A program made the position numbers and the translations under genes. A DNA stretch of 64,000 bases, taken from assembly GCA_947497755.1 (NCBI GenBank), contig CANMHT010000002.1:248001-312000 (forward strand). The letters are read 5' to 3'. How positions within the stretch are numbered: the first letter of the stretch is position 1; each line of letters begins with the position of its first letter. The notes below the pieces were generated by a model. The model made no database searches. It was not told the origin of the DNA and saw only the letters and a program-made list of their open reading frames with translations. The DNA comes from an uncultured Polaribacter sp. GTDB lineage: Bacteria; Bacteroidota; Bacteroidia; Flavobacteriales; Flavobacteriaceae. Shown here in pieces: positions 52,550-60,265 of the stretch.

Positions 52550-53857
52550 ATGAGTAAAGCTTTAAAACTATCAATTATTGTATTGTTTTTTTCTAGTTGT
52601 ATTAAGAATTCACCACAAGAATCTATTATCACTTCAGATGTAACTAACTTTTGGAATGCCTATGATAAAATAACAATGACAAAAGATTCTCTGGAGCAGT
52701 TAAAGTATTTGAATGAACTATTCATAAATAATGGGACTCCAGGATTAAAAGGAATAATGAAAGCAAGAAGATATGATGTTTCTTCATATTTAAATGCCAT
52801 AAACAGCTATCCTAACTTTTGGAAAACTTTACGTCCCAATACGTTAAAAATTAAGGAGTATACTAAAAGTATTAATGAAGGAATTGGCAGTTTTAAAAAA
52901 CTGTATCCAGCTGCAAAGTCAGCAACGATCTATTTTACTATCGGAGCTTTAAAAACTGGAGGAACTACGCTTGCAGATAAAGTGTTAATCGGAAGTGAAA
53001 TTGCTTTAGCAAACAAAGCTGTAGATGCGTCTGAATTGCAAAACGATTATCCTAATTTATTCAACTATTTTAAAACAAATGTACCTAGTAAAAGTATTGT
53101 TTTTAACAATGTACACGAGTATGTTCATACGCAACAAGATACTACCATTGCAAATTCATTATTGTCTAGAACTTTAATTGAAGGAGTTGCAGAGTTTATA
53201 GCAGAAGAATCATTAAAAGTTGCATCACCCAATGAAAGTCTTATTTACGGAAAAGTGAATGATCAGAAAATTAAAGAGGCATTTGTAAAAGAGATGTTTA
53301 CTAAGTTTGAGATTATGTGGTTTTGGAGCAATGCAAATAATCAATTCAATATAGGTGATTTAGGGTATTATGTGGGATATGCTATCTGTAAGAGCTATTA
53401 CGAACAATCAAAAGATAAGAAGAAGGCAATTAAAGAAATGATTGAGCTAGATTATCTAGATGAAAAAAAAGTATATCAATTTATTGATGATGCAAAGTAT
53501 TTTGATAAATCAATCGCAGATTATAAAAAAGAATTTGAATTACATAGACCTCGTGTTGTAGGAATAAAAGAGTTTAGCAATTATGCTAAAAATGTAGATG
53601 CAAGTATTAAAACAATTACTGTAGAATTTTCTGAACCGATGAATACCAATCTAGTAAACCTTAGAGTTGGTCCGCTTGGCGAAAAGAATATATTACAAGT
53701 AACAAATCATTTAGGATGGTCTGATGATGGAAAGAAAATTACCTATCAAGTAAAATTACAACCAAGTTTAAGACAACAATTGTTAATTACAGATATATTT
53801 CGTTCTAAAAAAGGCTATTTATTAGCTCCATATTTAATTGATATTACTACAAAATAG
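52550..53857 (+). CDS. Lipoprotein with a gluzincin-type zinc-protease motif
   Basis: A 435-residue lipoprotein (LSIIVLFFSSC, lipid Cys17). The central domain has NNVHEYVHTQQ with His189-Glu190 and His193 (HExxH) and the third-ligand-type motif LIEGVAEF (Glu211/Glu215), so a metallopeptidase fold of the DUF2268 kind is likely. The end (about 345-435) is a small beta domain resembling the Ig-like Big_5 type (ITVEFSEPMNTNLVNLRVG). The substrate is unknown. It is probably activated by a LytTR regulator through the direct repeats upstream; the LytS/LytR pair follows 48 nt downstream. Confidence 0.8.
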   Translation: MSKALKLSIIVLFFSSCIKNSPQESIITSDVTNFWNAYDKITMTKDSLEQLKYLNELFINNGTPGLKGIMKARRYDVSSYLNAINSYPNFWKTLRPNTLKIKEYTKSINEGIGSFKKLYPAAKSATIYFTIGALKTGGTTLADKVLIGSEIALANKAVDASELQNDYPNLFNYFKTNVPSKSIVFNNVHEYVHTQQDTTIANSLLSRTLIEGVAEFIAEESLKVASPNESLIYGKVNDQKIKEAFVKEMFTKFEIMWFWSNANNQFNIGDLGYYVGYAICKSYYEQSKDKKKAIKEMIELDYLDEKKVYQFIDDAKYFDKSIADYKKEFELHRPRVVGIKEFSNYAKNVDASIKTITVEFSEPMNTNLVNLRVGPLGEKNILQVTNHLGWSDDGKKITYQVKLQPSLRQQLLITDIFRSKKGYLLAPYLIDITTK

Positions 53858-53905
53858 ATACATTTACAGAAAGACAATTTTTGTAAAACAACTTGAAATA
53901 AAACA

Positions 53906-54943
53906 ATGACTTATTTTTTTTCTAAAAAAGCCATTCCCAATTATAGTGTTTGGGTAATTACACTCTTATCTTCTTATGTGATGAAAATAAGTGATTTAGG
54001 TAAGACAAAAGAACAGGTTTACTATTTGCTATTGGAAGCATTTGTTTGGTTTGTTTTAGGAGTTTTATTAACAGGGTTAATTCAAGTAGGATTAGAAAGG
54101 CTTACAGAAAAGAAAAGCTTGATTATAAAAACTGGATACCTATTTTTATTAATGATTTTGGCTTCTGTAATATTCAATTTTATTTTTTGGCCAATTATTG
54201 ATTTACTACATGAATATTTTATAAAGAGACCTAGTTATCATGGTAAATTTGCAACTCGAGTTTTTAATTGGTTAAATTGGTTTATATGGTTTGTTTGTTT
54301 TACTGCTTTTAATCTTTATAGAGAGGTAAAAGAAGCCAAAATAAAAAACATAGCATTAGAAGCGAGCTTAAAGGAATCACAATTAAATACTTTAAAAGCT
54401 CAAATTAACCCTCATTTTATGTTTAACAGCTTAAATAATATTAGAGGATTGATGTTAGAAGATGTTAGTAAAGCAAGGGAAATGTTAACCTCATTATCAG
54501 AAACATTGCGTTATGCACTCACTCAAAATACCATAAATGCAATAAGTTTAGAAGAAGAGTTGGAAATTGTAAAAAAGTATGTTGATATTTCTAAAATTCA
54601 ATTCGAAGATCGTCTGCATTTTGAAACGCTTATTGACGAAGCAGCATTAACAGTACAAATTCCACCGATGTTAATTCAAATGCTAATAGAAAATGCAATT
54701 AAACACGGAATCTCAAATTTAAAACAAGGAGGAAAAATTCTGTTAAAAGCTAAGGTAAATCATGAGGAACTTTGCATCGAAGTGAAAAATTCAGGAGTAT
54801 TAAAAGTAGATGAAAATAGTACACAATTAGGAATTCAGAATATTAAAAAACGTTTGGATTTGTTATATGATAAAAAAGCAACATTTAGTTTAAAAGAAGT
54901 TAGAGATGAAGTTGTGGCAACTATAAAAATTCCATTGATATGA
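53906..54943 (+). CDS. LytS-type sensor histidine kinase
   Basis: A 345-residue protein with four N-terminal membrane segments (about 12-28, 40-62, 75-98, 122-137), a short coiled coil, the His_kinase domain with phospho-acceptor His170 (QINPHFMFNSLNNIRG), and an HATPase_c domain with the N-box MLIENAIKHGI and G-box QLGIQNIKKRL. It pairs with the response regulator that starts within its stop codon (ATGA). Confidence 0.93.
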   Translation: MTYFFSKKAIPNYSVWVITLLSSYVMKISDLGKTKEQVYYLLLEAFVWFVLGVLLTGLIQVGLERLTEKKSLIIKTGYLFLLMILASVIFNFIFWPIIDLLHEYFIKRPSYHGKFATRVFNWLNWFIWFVCFTAFNLYREVKEAKIKNIALEASLKESQLNTLKAQINPHFMFNSLNNIRGLMLEDVSKAREMLTSLSETLRYALTQNTINAISLEEELEIVKKYVDISKIQFEDRLHFETLIDEAALTVQIPPMLIQMLIENAIKHGISNLKQGGKILLKAKVNHEELCIEVKNSGVLKVDENSTQLGIQNIKKRLDLLYDKKATFSLKEVRDEVVATIKIPLI

Positions 54944-55671
54944 AGCAACTAAAAGCAGTAATAGTAGAAGATTCTCGTTTAGCAAGGAATGAGTTAAAAG
55001 AGTTGATAAAAAACTACAAAGTGATGGAGCTTATCGGAGAAGCAGAAAATGTTGATGAAGCTTTTGATTTGATTAGGAATACTTGTCCAGATATTGTGTT
55101 TTTAGATATCCATATGCCAGAAAAAGATGGTTTTGAATTGTTAGAGATGTTGGATGAAGTTCCAATCATTGTTTTTACCACGGCTTATGATGAATATGCC
55201 ATAAAATCTTTTGAATACAATGCTTTTGATTACCTTTTAAAACCTATCAATTCTACTCGTTTTTCGAAAACTATGGAAAGAATTATTGAAAATTTTTCTC
55301 AATTAGAAAATACTACAGAAAAGAAGGAAGACGAATTTGATATAGAAAAACAAATTTTTATAAAAGATGGGGAACGATGTTGGCTGGTTAAAATAAAAGA
55401 CATTGCCGTATTTGAAATTGTAGGAAATTATACACGTATCTTTTTTGATAACAACAAACCATTAATGTACAAGTCACTTGCACAAATAGAAAAGAAGTTG
55501 CCAGCAACACATTTTTTTAGAGCGAATAGACAACAGATAATAAACATCCATCAAGTAAAAAATGTAGTGACTTGGTTTAATGGAAAACTAAAAATAGAAA
55601 TGAAATCTGGAAAAGAAATTGAAATTTCAAGAAGACAATCTGTACTTTTTAAAGAATGGTTAACTTTTTAA
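54940..55671 (+). CDS. LytTR-type response regulator
   Basis: A 243-residue regulator. The receiver domain (1-120) has the acidic pair Glu10/Asp11, phospho-acceptor Asp56 (DIVFLDIHMPEKDG), TTAYDEYAIKSFEYNAFDYLLKP and the switch Lys. The LytTR DNA-binding domain (about 140-240) has KIKDIAVFEIVGNYTRIFF and FFRANRQQIINIHQVK. It is the partner of the adjacent LytS-type kinase. It is an alternative candidate for binding the direct repeats at 52437-52467. Confidence 0.94.
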   Translation: MKQLKAVIVEDSRLARNELKELIKNYKVMELIGEAENVDEAFDLIRNTCPDIVFLDIHMPEKDGFELLEMLDEVPIIVFTTAYDEYAIKSFEYNAFDYLLKPINSTRFSKTMERIIENFSQLENTTEKKEDEFDIEKQIFIKDGERCWLVKIKDIAVFEIVGNYTRIFFDNNKPLMYKSLAQIEKKLPATHFFRANRQQIINIHQVKNVVTWFNGKLKIEMKSGKEIEISRRQSVLFKEWLTF

Positions 55672-55678
55672 AAAATCA

Positions 55679-57214
55679 TCAACCTAACCAACCTTCTCTA
55701 TCTAAACTTCTATATTGAATCGCTTCTGCGATATGAGGAGGTAAAATAGTTTTGGCAAAATCTAAATCTGCAATGGTTCTTGCTACCTTCAGTATTCTAT
55801 CATAAGCTCTAGCTGATAAATTTAATTTTTCCATGGCTGTTTTTAATAAGCTTAAACTATCATTGGAGAGTTTACAGTATTCTCTTATCTGTTTTACATT
55901 CATTTGAGCATTGTAATGTATGTTTTGTATGTCTGTAAACCTTTTTGATTGAATTTCTCTAGCTGCTGTTACTCGTTTTCGAACTTCTAAACTATTTTCT
56001 CCTTTTTTTTCTTCAGAAAGTTTATTAAAAGGTACAGGAGTTACTTCAATATGAATATCTATTCTATCTAATAAAGGTCCAGAGATTTTACTAAGGTATC
56101 GTTGCATTTCTTGCGGAGAAGAAGTCAAAGGAGCATTTGGATCGTTGAAATAACCAGACGGACTTGGGTTCATACTTGCAACTAACATAAAACTAGAAGG
56201 GTAAGTCACAGTAAATTTTGCTCTAGAAATCGTAACTTCTCTATCTTCTAGAGGTTGACGCATTACTTCTAATACTGATCTTTTAAATTCTGGTAATTCA
56301 TCTAAAAATAGCACTCCGTTGTGAGATAACGAGATTTCACCTGGTTGGGGATATTGTCCACCACCCACTAAAGCAACATCAGAAATAGTATGATGTGGTG
56401 AACGAAATGGACGCTGATATAATAATCCGTTGTTTTTAGTTTTACCAACTACAGAATGAATTTTGGTAGTTTCTAAAGCTTCATGTAAAGTCATTGGAGG
56501 CAAAATGGATGGTAATCGTTTTGCGAGCATCGTTTTACCTGATCCAGGTGGGCCAATAAGAATGATATTATGACCGCCGGCTGCAGCAATTTCCATTGCA
56601 CGTTTTATAGATTCTTGTCCTTTAACGTCTGAAAAATCAAATTCAGGAACTTCCATATTTTTATAGAACTCTGCTCTTGTATCAACAACTGTAGGTTGCA
56701 ATTTTGTTTCTCCGTTAAAATGCGAAATAACCTCTAAAATACTATCTGCTCCTAATACTTCTAAATTATCAACTATGGCAGCTTCTTTTGCATTTTCTTT
56801 TGGTAAGATTAAATACTTAAAGCCTTCTTCTCTTCCTTTTATAGCAATGGGTAAAGCACCTTTAATTGGTTGTAAACTACCATCTAAAGAAAGTTCTCCC
56901 ATAATCAGATATTCTTCAATATTCTCTGATTGTATTTGATTTGACGCAGCTAAAATTCCAATGGCTAAGGTTAAATCATAGGCAGCTCCTTCTTTTCTAA
57001 TATCTGCTGGAGCCATATTGATAATGATTTTTTTTCCAGGTAATTTGTAGTTGTTGTTTTGTAACGCAGCTGAGATACGATAGGAACTTTCACGCACTGC
57101 ATTGTCTGGTAAACCAACCAAGTGGTAACCAATTCCTTTATCAATATTTACTTCAACGGTAATGGTGGTAGCTTCAATACCAAAGACGGCACTACCATAA
57201 ACTTTTACTAGCAT
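55679..57214 (-). CDS. comM: YifB family Mg-chelatase-like AAA ATPase (ComM)
   Basis: A 511-residue protein with the N-terminal ChlI-like fold (MLVKVYGSAVFGIEATTITVEV), the AAA+ core with Walker A LIGPPGSGKTMLAKRLP, Walker B VLFLDELPEFKRSVLE and FRSPHHTISD, and the C-terminal domain ARAYDRILKVARTIADL. The family (ComM) promotes branch migration during natural transformation. It is divergent from the outer-membrane protein gene at 57319. Confidence 0.93.
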   Translation of the reverse strand: MLVKVYGSAVFGIEATTITVEVNIDKGIGYHLVGLPDNAVRESSYRISAALQNNNYKLPGKKIIINMAPADIRKEGAAYDLTLAIGILAASNQIQSENIEEYLIMGELSLDGSLQPIKGALPIAIKGREEGFKYLILPKENAKEAAIVDNLEVLGADSILEVISHFNGETKLQPTVVDTRAEFYKNMEVPEFDFSDVKGQESIKRAMEIAAAGGHNIILIGPPGSGKTMLAKRLPSILPPMTLHEALETTKIHSVVGKTKNNGLLYQRPFRSPHHTISDVALVGGGQYPQPGEISLSHNGVLFLDELPEFKRSVLEVMRQPLEDREVTISRAKFTVTYPSSFMLVASMNPSPSGYFNDPNAPLTSSPQEMQRYLSKISGPLLDRIDIHIEVTPVPFNKLSEEKKGENSLEVRKRVTAAREIQSKRFTDIQNIHYNAQMNVKQIREYCKLSNDSLSLLKTAMEKLNLSARAYDRILKVARTIADLDFAKTILPPHIAEAIQYRSLDREGWLG

Positions 57215-57269
57215 TTTTTCTTTTAAAGATAGAGAAAAATCTGAAAACTATGTTAAATTTTGTTCTGCT

Positions 57270-57300
57270 TTTGTAGAACTTAATTATTGTTCTATATTTG
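57270..57300 (+). promoter_or_regulatory. Promoter (-33 TTTG, -7 TATATTTG) of the first outer-membrane barrel gene
   Basis: TTTG at 57270-57273 and TATATTTG at 57293-57300 are 19 nt apart, an ideal match. A TTG inside the -7 box opens the reading frame at 57298, but cannot be translated from this promoter, which fixes the start at the ATG 57319. Confidence 0.75.
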
Positions 57301-57318
57301 TCGAACAAAAATATAAAA

Positions 57319-60054
57319 ATGAAAAATTCAAATCACCTTAAGCTCTTATGTTCTATCACTTTTGTACTAATGGTAAGTACAAGTTGGGGGCAAAATATCA
57401 TTGGAAAAGTTGTAGATAAAAACAAAAAACCTTTAGAATTTGCTTCTGTAGCAGTTATTAATCCAATAGATTCTACATTAATTAGATATACCAGTGTGGG
57501 AAAAAAAGGAAACTTTAAGTTGACCAACATTAAGCTGGGGAAAAGTATATTTCAAATCAATTTAATTGGATTTAAAGTATATCAAAGAGTATTAGATTAT
57601 AAAGGAAAATCGATAGATTTTGGAATTATTACTTTACAAGAACAAGCAACAACCTTAGATGAAGTTGTAGTAAAAGCGATTATACCTGTGTCAATAAAAA
57701 GAGATACCATTGCATTTAATACCAAAGCTTTTAAAACAAGAATAGATGATAGTGTGGAGGATTTGTTAAAGAAACTTCCCGGAATAGAGGTTGATGCAAA
57801 CGGTAAAGTAAAAGCACAAGGAGAAGATGTTACCAAAGTATATGTTGGAGGGAAAGAATTTTTTAGTGGAGATCCAGCGATTGCAATCAAAAATTTATCA
57901 GCAAAAGCAATCAAAAAAGTTGAAGTAATTGACGAGAAAACGGATAAAGCGCGGGTAACAGGAATTAAAGATTCACAAACGTCTAAAGTGATAAATTTAA
58001 CCTTAAAAAATGAAAAGAAAGCCAATGATTTTGGAACTTTTCAAGGAGGTTATGGTAGTCAAAATCGTTTTTTAACAAGCCTAAACTATAATAGATTTAC
58101 TTCTAAATTACAAACCTCTGTAATTGGTAGGTATAACAATGTGAATAGCTCAGGATCTGACATTTCTCAAATTTTGTCTTTTGGAGGTAGTCGAGGTCGG
58201 TTTAGAGTTCGTAAAGGTGGAGCTGGAACAGGTTTTGTAACCACAGGAGTTGGTGGAATAAATCTAGGATATGAGTTTCAAAAGAAACAAAATTTTAATG
58301 CTGATTATTTTTATAATTATACTGATAATACCTCTGGAAATGTTTTTACAAAAACAACTGAGTTTATAGGAAATGATAAAATTTATACAGAAACAAAAAG
58401 CACTAACAGAAGCACCACGAAAAGTAATAAGGTAAATTTTAATTATTACGATAGAGCAAATAAACTTACTTCTATTCGATTGAGAGGAAATATTGGAACA
58501 AGTAATACCGATGGGTTAAATACCAATACTTTTGAAAGTTATAATACAGCTAATATAAAAGACATAGAAAATACAGGTTTTTCTTCTAGCTCTAGTAAAA
58601 ATACGTCAGGTAGAATTGATTTGAGGTATATAAGAAAGCTACATAAAAAGAGTAAAAGAAATATCGGAATTCGATTTAGAACAGATGTAAACAATACCAA
58701 TAGTACCAATCAAAATAGAAACTCAAAAGCATATATTGACCCAACTAAAAATGGAGAGTTGATTCTTGGTCAGCAAGAACAAAACTCAAAAAATAATAGT
58801 ATAAGTGCCTCTGTTTGGTATGATGAGCCTTTGTCTGATAAACATTATTTAAACTTTTATACAGGTATTTATAATACCCATGCTAAAGAATACACAAATC
58901 AATCTGAAACTGTAAATGGATCGAATAACTCTTCTTCTACTTTTATAGCAGATATTTTTGAAGATAGAAAAAGTATGGATGCAGGAATTATGTATAAATA
59001 CACTGTTAAAAAAATTACCATTGATGCTGGTGGATATTTTCAGCAAATCAACCAAGATTTTGGAAATAAATTATCTTCTACCATGGGATTATTTACCAGA
59101 AAATATTCAACATTTAATCCATCTGTTAGAGTAAGATGGAGACCTAAAAAAGGAAACTTATTATATGTAAGAATTAGAAATGGACTTACTACACCAACCT
59201 TGAGCCAAGTTTCTCCAATAGTTAATAATTTTAATCCTTATTATGTTGTACAAGGAAATCAAGATTTAACTCCAGAAGAATATACTTCATTTATGACAAC
59301 TTATACAGCATTTAATCATACAAATGGGTTTAATTTTTATACTAGTTTGTTTTATAGTTATGCAGATAATGCCATTATAAACTCAGAAACTACAGATATA
59401 AATACAAGAATTAAAACGGTAAGTTTTATAAATCAAGGATCAAAAGACAATTTTAATTTTAGAGCAAATGTTGCAAAGCGATTAAAAAACTTAGGTGTAA
59501 GATATACATTAGGTGTATCGCACAACTTTAGTAATTATCAATCAATAATAAATACAATTGTAACTAAAACAAGATCAAAAAATACAGGAGTAACTTTTGG
59601 GGTAGAAAATAATAATAAAGACGTATTAGATGTATTGATTGGTGGATCTATTAGTAAAAATATAGTCGAATTTTCTGGAGCTCCAATACATAGAGATTAT
59701 GTACAACAATCGTATTTTATAAAATCAGAATGGAATGTAACCAATGCGTTTAATATCAATAGTCAATTTAAGTATGATGTTTTTACAGACAATAATTTTG
59801 GAACTAATCAATCTGTGCCAATTTGGAATGCCTCTATTTCGTATTCATTCTTAAAATCGAAAAGCTTAAATGTAAAGTTATCTGGTTTAGATTTATTGAA
59901 TAAAAATGTTGGATATGATAGAACAGGAACAACGAATTCTTATCAAGAAACCATTAAAGATGTTTTGGGTTCGTATTATATGCTTAGTTTAACATATACA
60001 TTAAATAGTGCCAACAAAGGTAAAGTGAAAACAAGAAGAAGAGGAGATGGATAG
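57319..60054 (+). CDS. Outer-membrane beta-barrel family protein (TonB-receptor-like), paralogue 1
   Basis: A 911-residue protein from the ATG at 57319. Signal peptide (LLCSITFVLMVSTSWGQ), carboxypeptidase-like regulatory domain (about 20-105; IIGKVVDKNKKPLEFASVAV), a plug-like domain (about 115-215; VEDLLKKLPGIEVDANGKVK, GGKEFFSGDPAIA) and a long barrel ending in an aromatic-rich strand plus a basic tail (KVKTRRRGDG). These SusC/TonB-receptor relatives lack a clear TonB box; the ligand is unknown. It is closely related to the next gene along its whole length, so a tandem duplication is evident. Confidence 0.88.
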   Translation: MKNSNHLKLLCSITFVLMVSTSWGQNIIGKVVDKNKKPLEFASVAVINPIDSTLIRYTSVGKKGNFKLTNIKLGKSIFQINLIGFKVYQRVLDYKGKSIDFGIITLQEQATTLDEVVVKAIIPVSIKRDTIAFNTKAFKTRIDDSVEDLLKKLPGIEVDANGKVKAQGEDVTKVYVGGKEFFSGDPAIAIKNLSAKAIKKVEVIDEKTDKARVTGIKDSQTSKVINLTLKNEKKANDFGTFQGGYGSQNRFLTSLNYNRFTSKLQTSVIGRYNNVNSSGSDISQILSFGGSRGRFRVRKGGAGTGFVTTGVGGINLGYEFQKKQNFNADYFYNYTDNTSGNVFTKTTEFIGNDKIYTETKSTNRSTTKSNKVNFNYYDRANKLTSIRLRGNIGTSNTDGLNTNTFESYNTANIKDIENTGFSSSSSKNTSGRIDLRYIRKLHKKSKRNIGIRFRTDVNNTNSTNQNRNSKAYIDPTKNGELILGQQEQNSKNNSISASVWYDEPLSDKHYLNFYTGIYNTHAKEYTNQSETVNGSNNSSSTFIADIFEDRKSMDAGIMYKYTVKKITIDAGGYFQQINQDFGNKLSSTMGLFTRKYSTFNPSVRVRWRPKKGNLLYVRIRNGLTTPTLSQVSPIVNNFNPYYVVQGNQDLTPEEYTSFMTTYTAFNHTNGFNFYTSLFYSYADNAIINSETTDINTRIKTVSFINQGSKDNFNFRANVAKRLKNLGVRYTLGVSHNFSNYQSIINTIVTKTRSKNTGVTFGVENNNKDVLDVLIGGSISKNIVEFSGAPIHRDYVQQSYFIKSEWNVTNAFNINSQFKYDVFTDNNFGTNQSVPIWNASISYSFLKSKSLNVKLSGLDLLNKNVGYDRTGTTNSYQETIKDVLGSYYMLSLTYTLNSANKGKVKTRRRGDG

Positions 60055-60084
60055 GTTTTCTCCGTGTTTGTTTGATTGATAATG

Positions 60085-60113
60085 GCCAATTCTGTTAAAG
60101 AATTGGCTTTTTT
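60085..60113 (+). terminator. Intrinsic terminator between the two barrel genes
   Basis: GCCAATTC and GAATTGGC form a perfect 8-bp stem with a 7-nt loop, followed by six T. Beyond it the gap to 60265 has an imperfect -7-like AACCTTTG near 60189 and nothing else of note. Confidence 0.9.
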
Positions 60114-60265
60114 AATTTTTTATTAAAAGGTGGGCTTTAAAATTGTTAAAGAATTCTTAAAACAATATTAAAAGGGAAAAAGTGATTAAACCTTTGCAAA
60201 TCATTAAAGTCTTAGCTAGAGCTATTTAAGAAATAGCTAATAAATAATCAATCAAATAACTTATA

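Noticed and set aside
57298..57318. TTG start seven codons before the ATG of the first barrel gene
   Set aside because: The TTG is the last three bases of a good -7 promoter box, so it cannot be in the mRNA; the signal peptide starts at 57319.
57597..58025. 142-codon open frame antisense to the first barrel gene
   Set aside because: It lies opposite a well-supported coding region and has the Ser/Phe/Thr-rich composition typical of a shadow frame.
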